From Microbulbifer sp. VAAF005 (GTDB lineage Bacteria; Pseudomonadota; Gammaproteobacteria; Pseudomonadales; Cellvibrionaceae): DNA of 64,000 bases. The DNA lies in contig NZ_CP120233.1 of NCBI RefSeq assembly GCF_030012985.1, positions 1,526,001-1,590,000 on the forward strand. Reading direction: 5' to 3'. Shown in pieces: positions 27,736 to 36,705 of the stretch. The translations under genes and the position numbers were made by a program. The notes below the pieces were generated by a model. That model had not been told where the DNA came from. It did not search any database and worked only from the letters and a program-made list of their open reading frames with translations. The first letter of the stretch is position 1, and every line of letters begins with the position of its first letter.

Positions 27736-28638
27736 ATGCTAGAGCGCACGCACTTAACAATAATCCAGGCCGTAGACCACCATGGTTCGCTAACCGCAGC
27801 GGCCAAGCACCTTTGCCTAACCCAGTCGGCGCTGAGCCACACTGTACGCAAGCTGGAACAGAATCTCGGGGCCCCTATCTGGTTGCGTGAGGGCCGCAGC
27901 TTGCGCTTGACCCAGGCTGGTGAATATCTGCTTGGATTGGCCAATCGAGTCCTGCCACAATTGGAACACGCTGAGAGCAAGCTAAAGCAAATGGCTCAAG
28001 GTGAGCGCGGTACCCTGCGTATCGGTATGGAATGCCACCCCTGCTATCAGTGGTTACTGAAAGTCGTGTCGCCATTTCTGGAAGATTGGCCGGACGTGGA
28101 TGTGGATGTTAAGCAGAAATTTCAGTTCGGAGGTCTCGGCGCTTTACTGGGTTACGAAATCGACCTGCTAGTTACCCCTGACCCTTTCTATAAAGCCGGA
28201 CTGCGCTTCGATCCCGTATTTGACTACGAGCAGGTGCTGGTAGTCCCTCGAGATCACCCTATGGCAAAGCGAAAGTACCTGACAGCAGAAGACCTACGGG
28301 ATCAGGTGCTGTTAACTTACCCCGTGCCGCCGGACCGCCTGGATATCTATACCCAGTTTCTCAACCCTGCGGGCGTGGTGCCACTGCGCCACAAGACCAG
28401 TGAAACTACCGATATCATGCTACAGATGGTGGCCAGCGGCCGCGGGGTCGCGGCCCTGCCACGCTGGCTTGCAGAGGAGTACTCTACCAAGCTGGCCCTA
28501 TCGGTGGTGCGCCTCGGGCGACAAGGTATTGCCAAACAGATTTTCTTAGGAACTCGTGAAGACGACAGTGAAGTTGAATACCTGAGCGCTTTTATCAAAC
28601 TGGCCAGAGGTTATGAACACTCAGAAACTAAAGCCTAA
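27736..28638 (+). CDS. LysR-family regulator, MetR-like
   Basis: A 300-aa LysR-type regulator. The N-terminal winged helix has HHGSLTAAAKHLCLTQSALSHTVRKLEQ, whose TQSALSH is typical of MetR, and the effector domain runs from about residue 90. MetR uses homocysteine as co-activator and controls methionine genes. Its divergence from mesX across 150 bp fits control of the mesX-mesD cluster. I see no clean TGAA-N5-TTCA box in that spacer. The ATG at 27736 matches where MetR homologues begin; in-frame starts further upstream (27715, 27637) are unlikely. Confidence 0.85.
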   Translation: MLERTHLTIIQAVDHHGSLTAAAKHLCLTQSALSHTVRKLEQNLGAPIWLREGRSLRLTQAGEYLLGLANRVLPQLEHAESKLKQMAQGERGTLRIGMECHPCYQWLLKVVSPFLEDWPDVDVDVKQKFQFGGLGALLGYEIDLLVTPDPFYKAGLRFDPVFDYEQVLVVPRDHPMAKRKYLTAEDLRDQVLLTYPVPPDRLDIYTQFLNPAGVVPLRHKTSETTDIMLQMVASGRGVAALPRWLAEEYSTKLALSVVRLGRQGIAKQIFLGTREDDSEVEYLSAFIKLARGYEHSETKA

Positions 28639-28866
28639 TGCTGGTGAGATTTACCGTTTACTCAGGTAGCAGTTTGAACAGTCACCATAGAGTGAGAAAT
28701 ATTTACGAAGTACGGACCTTCCCACTAAACGCAAACACGCCCGCACAGAAAAACTTGCCAACCCTAAGTAATCCATTTGCGCTTTTCACTGCTAGCGGCG
28801 CGCCCTGGCAGTGACAAATACAGCGAGCTACGCCACTGAAATTTACTAAACAATAAATTTCAATTT

Positions 28867-28916
28867 GCTGGCAACGGGCCAGGCAATTGGAGGTTCGAAC
28901 TTTCCCGGGCAATCCA
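28867..28916 (+). pseudogene. Degenerate 3' half of a tRNA-Arg-like sequence
   Basis: Fifty bases align without gaps to the anticodon-arm-to-CCA half of the tRNA-Arg at 23638-23714, with 36 identities by my count. Retained are CTGGC.ACG..CCAGGC, GGAGGTTCGAA and the final CCA; the T stem still pairs if two G-U pairs are allowed. No matching 5' half (a TTGCCCG-type acceptor strand) lies upstream, so it cannot fold as a tRNA. It has the same orientation as the intact gene 5.2 kb away. Confidence 0.6.
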
Positions 28917-29004
28917 CATAAGAAGGCCTTATATCACAGGAAATAGTCTCTTCTATTTTTCTGGAGCCCTATCCAAGCCCGAATGGAGCCAGTTCAAAAC
29001 TGGT

Positions 29005-29877
29005 TTAAGATTGAACTGGAAAGGGGTTTTCAAATAAAGCTCGCTTTTCTTCCAATCTTTCCCGCAGGAATTCTTTTAACTTATTTGCTCTCACTATATG
29101 CCGTGAGTCAGTACGACTTAATAACCACAAAGCCCAAGAGGAGGGAGTTTGACGTAGGGGAAGCTGAATCACCGAAGGGTGCCCTATCGCATTGACAAAC
29201 CAGCAGGGCATTCGAGCCACCCCAAATCCATTTTTTACCGCTAGAAACATGGCATGCAGGTCATCCACTCTTAATCCCGCACTGCACTTGGGAAGATCAT
29301 CACACCACCTTGGCAACTGCTCTTCCGCCGACCAAAGTACTGCTTTAACTTTGTTGCTGATGACCAGTGAACGATGAGCGTAAACTCCCATTTCCAGCTG
29401 GGCAAACTGAATACCAGTAAGAAGGTCAGGTGGCTCAGGCGTAAATCTTAGAGCGACGTCTGCCTCGATATTTGCCAGGTCCTTCAAGCTACTGGAAGCC
29501 AAAACCCTCAGGGATATGTCTGGATGATCAGCCTGGAACTGGCACAGATCCTCTAACAGTAACTGGTTGAGTAAATCATGGGGTAACGTAAGAACAAGGG
29601 GACCTGCCATGCGGCTATCCGCCCCACTGATCCGCTCTTCCAGCATTAAGTTTTGAACCTCCAATTTCTCGGCTATCGGCAAAATTGCCTCTGCCGCCTC
29701 TGTAAGGGCATAGCCCCTCGGCGTGCGATGAAATAAAAGCACACCATGAGACTGCTCCAGAGATTGAATACGCCGGGAAACCGTAGCGTGATTAACATCT
29801 AGCACCTTGGCAGCCGCAGACACCGTGCCATTGCGCGCAAGTGCAAGGAAGTAGCGGATGTCATCCCAATTAGTCAT
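29005..29877 (-). CDS. LysR-family transcriptional regulator
   Basis: A 290-aa LysR-type regulator of the group with an NWDDIRYFLALARNGTVSAAA start, a helix-turn-helix HATVSRRIQSLEQ and an effector domain of the type 1 periplasmic fold. This branch often controls oxidoreductase genes. It is divergent from the old yellow enzyme gene at 30016, its likely target. The ATG at 29877 has GAGG upstream. Confidence 0.88.
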   Translation of the reverse strand: MTNWDDIRYFLALARNGTVSAAAKVLDVNHATVSRRIQSLEQSHGVLLFHRTPRGYALTEAAEAILPIAEKLEVQNLMLEERISGADSRMAGPLVLTLPHDLLNQLLLEDLCQFQADHPDISLRVLASSSLKDLANIEADVALRFTPEPPDLLTGIQFAQLEMGVYAHRSLVISNKVKAVLWSAEEQLPRWCDDLPKCSAGLRVDDLHAMFLAVKNGFGVARMPCWFVNAIGHPSVIQLPLRQTPSSWALWLLSRTDSRHIVRANKLKEFLRERLEEKRALFENPFPVQS

Positions 29878-30015
29878 TTTGCCTCTTCTCTCGTCCACTC
29901 TTTCTTATTTCTGTGCATATTTGCACAAAGGCTGTTAAGAATCGATTATTTATTATCAGGCTTGAGCTGGATAACCTCTGCGCTGTACCAAATACAACAC
30001 GGCGAGGAGATTCCC

Positions 30016-31116
30016 ATGCCCGACCTGTTTACCCCTTTATCCTTGGGTGATTACACCCTTAAAAACCGAGTAGTCATGGCTCCACTGAGCCGCAGCCGCG
30101 CCAACAGTAATGGCGTCCCCCAACCCATATCTGCTCAGTATTATCGGCAGAGAGCGAGTGCGGGGCTGATCATCGCTGAGGCTACAGCAACATCCCCAAC
30201 TGGACGCGGCTGGATCAACGGGCCCGGTATCTACACTCGAGAACAAATAGCAGGCTGGCAGCAAATCAGTGAAGAAGTCCACAGAGATGAAGGAGTTATC
30301 TTTGTACAGCTATGGCATATGGGTGCCGCTGTGCACCCAGATTTTCTTGGCGGGAACAAACCGGTTTCAGCCTCACAGATTACCCTTGAAGGCACACTTC
30401 CGACTCCCATTGGACGCGACCGCCCTTTCAAGCAAGCGCGTTCCCTCAGCAAAACAGAAATTCGAAAAATAATTGCTGAATTTGCCCAGGCAGTAAAGAA
30501 CGCCATTGCTGCAGGGCTCGACGGCATCGAACTACATGCAGCAAACAGCTTCCTGATCGATCAATTCACGCGAGATGGCAGCAATCTGCGTACTGATGAA
30601 TACGGTGGATCTATCGACAATCGCCTACGGTTTCTTAGCGAAGTTACTGACGCTGTTTGCGATGCTATCGGAAGTGGCAAGGTCGGTATTCGGCTATCTC
30701 CGAGCAATGAGATCTGGCAAGTGAAAGACAGCCAGTACCGGGACACCTACGCGCGAGCAGTAGAGCTACTTAATCCTCTCGACCTAGCCTATCTGCACTT
30801 ACTCGAACCTCGTCCTGACTCAGGTCATGATATTCAAACTATCGATTACCAAACCCCAGATCTACGTCAGATATATAACGGCATACTAATTTCAAACGGA
30901 GGTCACAGTGCCGCCTCAGCCAAGCAAATGATTCTCAATGGTGGTTCTGATGCTGTTTCTTTCGGAAAACCCTTTATCGCCAACCCGGATCTGGTTGAGC
31001 GATTTCGCCATGGCTGGCCACTCAACATCGGGAACAGATCCACTTACTACACCAATGGCCCTGAAGGCTATATCGACTATCCCACATTCACTGCGGAAGC
31101 CTCCTCACCAGTATAA
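30016..31116 (+). CDS. Alkene reductase, old yellow enzyme family (NemA-like)
   Basis: A 366-aa FMN-dependent ene-reductase. It opens with LFTPLSLGDYTLKNRVVMAPLSRSR, has the substrate-anchoring pair in HAANSFLIDQF, the FMN/NADPH loop GSIDNRLRFLSEV and ends with SFGKPFIANPDLVERF. Such enzymes reduce activated C=C bonds and nitro groups with NADPH. GAGGAGA lies before the ATG at 30016. The adjacent SDR gene follows after 38 bp, and a divergent LysR regulator suggests a small inducible detoxification unit. Confidence 0.92.
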   Translation: MPDLFTPLSLGDYTLKNRVVMAPLSRSRANSNGVPQPISAQYYRQRASAGLIIAEATATSPTGRGWINGPGIYTREQIAGWQQISEEVHRDEGVIFVQLWHMGAAVHPDFLGGNKPVSASQITLEGTLPTPIGRDRPFKQARSLSKTEIRKIIAEFAQAVKNAIAAGLDGIELHAANSFLIDQFTRDGSNLRTDEYGGSIDNRLRFLSEVTDAVCDAIGSGKVGIRLSPSNEIWQVKDSQYRDTYARAVELLNPLDLAYLHLLEPRPDSGHDIQTIDYQTPDLRQIYNGILISNGGHSAASAKQMILNGGSDAVSFGKPFIANPDLVERFRHGWPLNIGNRSTYYTNGPEGYIDYPTFTAEASSPV

Positions 31117-31154
31117 ACCGCAAGAAAAAAGAATTTCACATTAGGAGTTTTACT

Positions 31155-31882
31155 ATGTTCCAGAAAAAAATGCCCTTATAGTTACCGGTGCAAGTCGTGG
31201 GCTGGGAGTGGATATCGCTGCAGAGGCTTCCCGACAAGGCTTCCCCGTTGCCCTATTGGCCCGCAATTCACAGGACCTTCAGAAAGTTTCCGAGCAATTT
31301 GACGATCCCTCAAGAGTGCTAGCTTTGCAAGTTGATATCACTAACCCCAAAGCCACAAAAGAAGCAATCGCAGCTATTCGCAGCAAATTCGGTGGCATCT
31401 CTGCATTGGTAAATAATGCCGGAACCTGGACAGGTGGAGATACAGTAACCAATATCAGCGAGCAGGACTTCGACCGATCGATTACCCTAAATTTTAAAAC
31501 CGCTTTTCATATCACCCAAGAAATTCTCTCGATATGGAAGCTAGATGGACAGCCACCCTTAGCCATTATGAATATTGGCGCTTCAGCTTCGGTAGATAGC
31601 TTTGCTCATGTTTTCTCCTTCGCTGCTGCCAAGGGAGCTCTACGAATGATGTCCCAGTCCCTGGCTGCAGAACTTGGGGCAAAGGGAGTACATGTATCTC
31701 ACTTATTAATTGAAGGTATCCTTGATAATACTCGAAGTCGTAATTTTCCGGGGAATGAAGACCTGGGAAATGAGCACTTTATCGATCAAGCGGCCTTATC
31801 CAGACAAATCCTTCATGTACTTCAGCAGGAAAAATCCTGCTGGACCTTTGAGTGGAATGTAAAGCCAAGCGTGGCAACCTGA
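31155..31882 (+). CDS. SDR-family oxidoreductase, frameshifted at an A7 run
   Basis: A short-chain dehydrogenase/reductase. The ATG at 31155, with AGGAG 8 bp upstream, reads only nine codons before a stop. One extra A in the run 31164-31170 gives MFQKKNALIVTGASRGLG and a complete 242-aa SDR. The Rossmann motif TGASRGLG, NNAGTW and the Ser of NIGASASVDSF are present, but the catalytic Tyr of YxxxK is Phe here (FAAAK). If that is real, the usual hydride-transfer proton relay is missing and the protein may be non-catalytic or use another donor. It is co-directional with the ene-reductase. The frameshift is probably a sequence error. Confidence 0.75.
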
Positions 31883-31895
31883 CACTGAACTCTTC

Positions 31896-31927
31896 AAGTA
31901 AAAAAGAGCCGGGGGAAACTCGGCTCT
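31896..31927 (-). terminator. Terminator of the periplasmic binding-protein gene
   Basis: On the minus strand: stem AGAGCCG/CGGCTCT (31905-31911 with 31921-31927), 9-base loop, then a run of T from the complementary A-tract at 31900-31905. It lies between two convergent genes. Confidence 0.85.
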
Positions 31928-31968
31928 CCTAATGCAATACAGTCTTATCGGTAATCAGTAACAGGGGG

Positions 31969-32727
31969 TCATTTACAAATATCCTGCTTCTGCACCACAT
32001 CGTATTTCTGCAGTAGGGCTTTGTAGCGGCCACTGCTGCACAGCTCTGCCAGCCCGCGATTAAAGTCATCCCGCACTTTTTCATCGCGGAAACCGACTCG
32101 AAAGTCTGTCATCATCGGGAATATCTGGAATAGGTCAACCTGAGCCATGGTATGGCCCATTTTATTGCTATAGTACTTAAATAGCTCCATATCCACCACG
32201 GCGACCGCATCTGGCATTTTCCAGAAATGGGCAACCAAGTCACGAGCCGTTGGCGCCTGCATAACATTTTGTTTCTGGGTGCCATTAGGCCCAAACATTT
32301 TTTCAAATTCGGGCCCAAGATCCATAGGAGCTCCCTGCCAAGTGATCACTTTCTTACCCGCGAGATCTGCAATACTGCCAATCTTCATTTCTGCGCTGGC
32401 TTTAGCAATAGCGTAATTGGCGAAGCTGATCATATTGTTCGAGTAAAATAGGCCATCACTCTTCTTGAGTACATTCACCGCTGCCTGAACCATACCCTGC
32501 TCAAGTGCCGGGGCCGTCTCCGCAAACCCCATCTGTACGAACTCCAACTTATAGCCAGGGAGAGCTTGCCGAACGATATCTATTTCCAAACCACTGGTCG
32601 CACCGTCAATCACATAGGGCGGTGCATCCCCTGCGATCGCTACTTTTAACGGGGTTTCACCGGACTGGGCCAGCACCTGGGTGCAGACTCCAAACATCAA
32701 GACAAGAAAGGCCAATATCGAACGCAT
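31969..32727 (-). CDS. Periplasmic amino-acid-type solute-binding protein (SBP_bac_3)
   Basis: A 252-aa exported protein with a signal peptide (FLVLMFGVCTQVLAQ, cleavage near residue 21) and a family 3 binding-protein fold: PLKVAIAGDAPPYVIDGATSGLEIDIVR, then DLAGKKVITWQG and VAVVDMELFKYY. No ABC permease or ATPase gene is adjacent, so it may be an orphan sensor or accessory protein. The ATG at 32727 follows GGAGAAGCTT; the upstream extension to 32790 is unsupported. Confidence 0.85.
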   Translation of the reverse strand: MRSILAFLVLMFGVCTQVLAQSGETPLKVAIAGDAPPYVIDGATSGLEIDIVRQALPGYKLEFVQMGFAETAPALEQGMVQAAVNVLKKSDGLFYSNNMISFANYAIAKASAEMKIGSIADLAGKKVITWQGAPMDLGPEFEKMFGPNGTQKQNVMQAPTARDLVAHFWKMPDAVAVVDMELFKYYSNKMGHTMAQVDLFQIFPMMTDFRVGFRDEKVRDDFNRGLAELCSSGRYKALLQKYDVVQKQDICK

Positions 32728-32911
32728 AAGCTTCTCCACAGTGACAGGAAAATCACCCAGACGCTCTAAGTGTTGGCAGACATCCCCCATTTATCAAGCT
32801 TCGCTTCCGGATTACTGTATCCATCCGAAACCTTGAATTCGGCAGTAAACTCCCCATTCTAAAATCAGGCAAATAGTAATTTGTCGCAACTGGGGCATAC
32901 CGGGTAAAACA

Positions 32912-33334
32912 GTGATACATGAGATTGCCGATATTCTGATTGAGAATGAAACAAAGCTGCATCAGTTCGAGATGCGCAAAGACCCTGAAGTCATTAGCAA
33001 GCTACTAAGCCCTGATTTTATAGAGGTAGGGAAATCCGGGCGGACCTTTGATTTCAAGGCAATAGTGCGATCAATGCAACAGGAGGAAAATACAGGCTGG
33101 GAAATTCACAGCCAAAACTATGAATGCATTCCTCTCTCTGACACAGTCATTATGCTGTTGTATAAATCTGCACGGCAAGGCCAGCAAGGGGAGTACAAGG
33201 GGTTTTGTAAGCGATCATCTATTTGGGTTAGAAGTAAAGGGCAGTGGCAAATGAAATTTCACCAGGGGACTCCCTGCCAAGAATTTAAGCTGGAAGATAA
33301 TATCTCACGCAAACAACCGGCGTTTAAGCTGTGA
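32912..33334 (+). CDS. NTF2-like (DUF4440-type) small protein
   Basis: A 140-aa protein with the SnoaL/NTF2-like pattern: N-terminal helix ending FEMRKDPEVISKLLSPDFIEVGKSGRTF, then beta strands ending SIWVRSKGQWQMKFHQGTPC. Members are often found as auxiliary or polyketide-cyclase-like proteins; no substrate can be named. It starts at a GTG with a weak ribosome site and overlaps mtfA (GTGA), so the two are co-translated. Confidence 0.75.
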   Translation: MIHEIADILIENETKLHQFEMRKDPEVISKLLSPDFIEVGKSGRTFDFKAIVRSMQQEENTGWEIHSQNYECIPLSDTVIMLLYKSARQGQQGEYKGFCKRSSIWVRSKGQWQMKFHQGTPCQEFKLEDNISRKQPAFKL

Positions 33335-34179
33335 GTGCTTTTATCGCAATTATCCTGCTGGCCCTGGCGATATGGCTGGTTCCCCACTTCTACCGACAGT
33401 GGCGCATTTTTTACCTGCGCTCACAACCCTTAACACGGGAACAGCTACAACTCATTAAGGAAAACCTTCCTCTCTATCACTACCTTAACTCCAATCAACA
33501 GCAAGAGTTATGCAGTAATATCGCCCTATTTCTCCACGGCAAAGAGTTTGTCGGTTGCGAGGGGCTTCAGGTCAATGAACGCATGAAGGTGGCCATCGCT
33601 GCCCATGCCTGCCTACTCCTATTGGGCCGCAAGAATGAATGCTATCCCAACCTTTACAGCCTGTTGCTCTACCCGGACACCTATGTCGCTCACGAAACCC
33701 GCCGGGAAGGCTATATAGAAACAGCCAGGCACAGTGCCCGTGAAGGGGAGGCTCATTATCGTGGACCCGTAGTCCTCTCCTGGGGTGACCTGGAGAAAGA
33801 TTTACAATCGCCTGAACGGGGCCACAATGTCGCCCTGCACGAGTTCGCCCACAAAGTCGATGAAGAGGATGGTTACTTTGATGGCCGCCCTCTATTTGAA
33901 AGCAGTGATGAAGGGGCCACCTGGGCTGAGGTTATGAGCCGGGAATTCCACCGTTTGAGACAAAGAGCTGAATTCGGTGAGTTTCCTGGTGATACACCCT
34001 CTGTGCTCGATTTATACGGCGCCCAGTCTCCCGCTGAGTTCTTTGCTGTAGCAACAGAAAGTTTCTATACGATCCCAACGGCTATGCACGCCTTACACCC
34101 GGAGCTCTATAAGGAGTTAAGTCATTTCTATCGAATTGATCCCGCCGAATTAATACGCGGAAAAAGTACTGTGGCCTGA
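33331..34179 (+). CDS. mtfA: MtfA-type zinc peptidase (M90)
   Basis: A 282-aa protein with an N-terminal transmembrane helix (FIAIILLALAIWLVPHF) and the MtfA peptidase fold. The zinc motif is HEFAHKVDEEDG (HExxH), with a third-ligand Glu likely in the later PAEFFAVATESFY region. In enterobacteria MtfA binds the repressor Mlc and so affects glucose PTS expression; no Mlc or ptsG is in this window. The GTG start overlaps the NTF2-like gene. Confidence 0.9.
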   Translation: MSAFIAIILLALAIWLVPHFYRQWRIFYLRSQPLTREQLQLIKENLPLYHYLNSNQQQELCSNIALFLHGKEFVGCEGLQVNERMKVAIAAHACLLLLGRKNECYPNLYSLLLYPDTYVAHETRREGYIETARHSAREGEAHYRGPVVLSWGDLEKDLQSPERGHNVALHEFAHKVDEEDGYFDGRPLFESSDEGATWAEVMSREFHRLRQRAEFGEFPGDTPSVLDLYGAQSPAEFFAVATESFYTIPTAMHALHPELYKELSHFYRIDPAELIRGKSTVA

Positions 34180-34248
34180 CAAATACGCTACCAGTCCAGT
34201 TTCTGTCTTCCTGCTATGCTTATTTCGTGCACCAGCGGAGTTGGAATA

Positions 34249-35010
34249 GTGGCCAATACGCATTGTTTAAGATTCGCTCTTGTGGTACTGGTTGTTCTTT
34301 TGGCCATGACTCAACCGGCCACAGCAGATATCGCCACAAACCAACAGGATGCAAAGGCTCTGATAGAGCGCCTTGAAAAACTGTATCTCAAGGGCCCTAC
34401 TCCTGTCTTTGTTCTACAGCTGGAAAAAAATACTCTTCCGGACGCTAAGTTACAGGCTTTTGCAATGGAGCAACGCCTTATTAACTTATCGGACTTGAGA
34501 AGTAATGCGCTATCTCTGCATCGTTTTGGTGGCTTACCGGGACATAGTACGAGAGCATTTTTTACTCGAATTACGACAGCAGAAATTCAAGCTAATACCC
34601 TGTTACCTAATCTAATTCAAGCATTGGGTATCTCACCCGAGCAGATCGCCCAATACCAACCACTCGCAGGTGCCCAAGCCTACCCAGCCTACACTACCTG
34701 GCTAGCCAACTACGCTACACCCGCCGAAATTGCCGCTGCCCTGCTAATCAACTTTCAGAGCTTTGGCAAAAATGCTGAGCGCGTTGCAAAAGCTCTCAAA
34801 CAAAATAAACGCTTTACCAATGAACAGCTCAGTTTCTTAATGACTTTTAGCCAACTTCCAGAAGGATTCAGGGAACAGGCTATCGATATAATTGCAAGAG
34901 GACTAGCTTCAGGTGTTCGAGAAAATGATATTGCCATTCGCGTGCGGTTAATCCAAGCCTATGAGCGGGAATTTTGGCGGGCATTTGAAGCAAGCAACAT
35001 TCGCAATTAG
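34249..35010 (+). CDS. Exported TenA/THI-4-like heme-oxygenase-fold protein
   Basis: A 253-aa protein whose body matches the TENA/THI-4 alpha-helical fold. Characteristic stretches are LAGAQAYPAYTTWLANYA.PAE, AALLINFQSFGK, and IQAYEREFWRAF at the C-terminus. It starts with a signal-peptide-like region (FALVVLVVLLAMTQPATA), unusual because TenA enzymes that salvage thiamine pyrimidines act in the cytoplasm. I do not see the thiaminase II Cys, so the activity is uncertain. The GTG at 34249 has GGAG at 8 bp; an ATG at 34216 lacks one. It opens an accessory region. Confidence 0.6.
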   Translation: MANTHCLRFALVVLVVLLAMTQPATADIATNQQDAKALIERLEKLYLKGPTPVFVLQLEKNTLPDAKLQAFAMEQRLINLSDLRSNALSLHRFGGLPGHSTRAFFTRITTAEIQANTLLPNLIQALGISPEQIAQYQPLAGAQAYPAYTTWLANYATPAEIAAALLINFQSFGKNAERVAKALKQNKRFTNEQLSFLMTFSQLPEGFREQAIDIIARGLASGVRENDIAIRVRLIQAYEREFWRAFEASNIRN

Positions 35011-35205
35011 TACGATAACTCAAACTCTTCAACTTTCCGACATTACTTAACCGCCAAAGATATACCTAAAATTTTTGATTGACCAAGCAAAAACTACTTT
35101 TATTCGCTCGAGCCGAAAGAACTTCCCCTATTACGAAATCTATTGTAGACAATGAAAAAAATGGATTTCACAATACTTATATGGGAAGTAAAGGTAGACT
35201 TAAAA

Positions 35206-35637
35206 ATGAGTGAATATGCGGAATTCAAAGATGAAAATTTCAGGTTATTAGTCCTGGATAAGCTAATGTACCATTATAAGGTAATACAGCCTGAATTCGA
35301 TATTTTTCAGTTTGCCGATAGTTACACTGAAAGAAATATAGATGTAGAAGAAGAAGGGTACGACCTTATCCCCGAAGCCCTCGACCACTTCCGATCCATT
35401 CCAATTAAGAAAGAATGGCTAAAGGACATAACTGACCTTCATCAAGATGGGGGTGGCCATATCTGGTTACAAATCATTCCCTTCTGGTGTGGAACTACTG
35501 ACGACTTTGATATTCATTCCACCGAAGACACAAACCTCCTACCAAACCTGAAAAAGCTCATACTTTTCTACAATGAAGAAAATCCAGAAATTTTAGAAGA
35601 TTTCAAAAGAAAAGGGATAGAGGCCAAATGGGTATAA
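35206..35637 (+). CDS. DUF6892-like small cytoplasmic protein
   Basis: A 143-aa acidic protein; I associate MSEYAEFKDENFRLLVLDKL, YTERNIDVEEEGYDLIPEAL and QDGGGHIWLQIIPFWCG with the uncharacterised DUF6892 family, from memory and without a search. There is no signal peptide or membrane segment. An in-frame ATG at 35152 would add 18 residues, but homologue-like sequence starts here. Low-GC codon use marks it as part of the accessory stretch. Confidence 0.55.
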   Translation: MSEYAEFKDENFRLLVLDKLMYHYKVIQPEFDIFQFADSYTERNIDVEEEGYDLIPEALDHFRSIPIKKEWLKDITDLHQDGGGHIWLQIIPFWCGTTDDFDIHSTEDTNLLPNLKKLILFYNEENPEILEDFKRKGIEAKWV

Positions 35638-35897
35638 CTCTAAAAAATTGCCATCAGGCAAAAAATATTTAAATTCTAACCAATATCGTATATCAGTCCG
35701 CCCTTTATTTGAAACCAATGTTCTAAGTTTGAGATGCCGCCAAGCAGCGACAAAGTAAACCTCAGATGTGAAAATTTTGACTTTCCTCACTTCCAATTGA
35801 GTACAGATAATACTTATAGTACACGCAAAATCTGGAACCAATTTAGAAAACACTACTCTATAGCCCCGCAAAAGATCACATCAGCAAGGATTAGTTT

Positions 35898-36227
35898 GTG
35901 AAACGTATTATTTCTTTAGTATCAGCCTCTCTAGTTTGTGTATCATGTGCCACAGTGAAGACAGTTAACCCTAAGAATAATCAGGTAGATATCACTCATA
36001 GAGGCCACAAAAGCTATTGCGAAAGTATTCCAAGAGTTTATAGCGGAACCTCTTACTCTTTTTGCTTACTAAATAGCGAACCCAGTCAGACTGTAAATAC
36101 TGGATCAACTATCAACCGTGTTCCACTGGTAGCTATAGATGCTGTTTTTTCTGTAGCCGCTGATACCGTTGTTTTGCCGTATACCGTAGTGACTCAGGCG
36201 AAGCATGGTAATATCAAAGTAAACTGA
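35898..36227 (+). CDS. YceK/YidQ-type lipoprotein
   Basis: A 109-aa lipoprotein: signal peptide with lipobox VCVSC at Cys18, and the YceK/YidQ C-terminal pattern PLVAIDAVFSVAADTVVLPYTVV. It starts at a GTG. YceK-family proteins are small outer-membrane-associated lipoproteins of unknown role. It is flanked by unrelated accessory genes. Confidence 0.72.
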   Translation: MKRIISLVSASLVCVSCATVKTVNPKNNQVDITHRGHKSYCESIPRVYSGTSYSFCLLNSEPSQTVNTGSTINRVPLVAIDAVFSVAADTVVLPYTVVTQAKHGNIKVN

Positions 36228-36705
36228 TAGACCCCACCTGTAGCTTAATAATTTTAAAGTAGTTACTAATAAGCCCAACTGAAAAATCTCTCTTTTAACC
36301 ACAGAAAAATATATTTAATGGTAACAGGCCGCGATCACTGATTTTGCCTTACTTTCAAATCCATGATCCGGCCTCTAGCTGCCCCTAGGCTAAAAGCAAA
36401 ACTAAATAAATTAAATAATATTGATTATTGGGTGGACAAAATTTCTTGGACTTGCCAGAACCAAAATGCCTGCACTATCGTCCCTCCACCTACATATCAC
36501 ACAATTAAAAAGCAATTGGTTGCTTGAAGAATATATGTACAATATGAAAGGCAGACAGCCCCCACATGCCCCTAAACAATAATAAACAAAGACCGAGAGA
36601 CATCATTTATAGCTCTCTTTAACCGCCTCTACATTCCAACCTCAAGGTAACAAGAACCCTTAGAGAGAAAACGCTATAAAACCCACTAACTTTGGAGATA
36701 ACAAA
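36228..36705. other. AT-rich intergenic region; no gene seen
   Basis: Very AT-rich. No frame with a ribosome site and no repeat that I can recognise. It must hold the promoter of the DUF1624 gene, which has GGAG 8 bp before its TTG start. Confidence 0.5.

Noticed and set aside
28703..28735. A second possible tRNA T-arm-like piece (GAAGTACGGACCTTCC)
   Set aside because: Similarity to the T arm is too short and weak to separate from chance.
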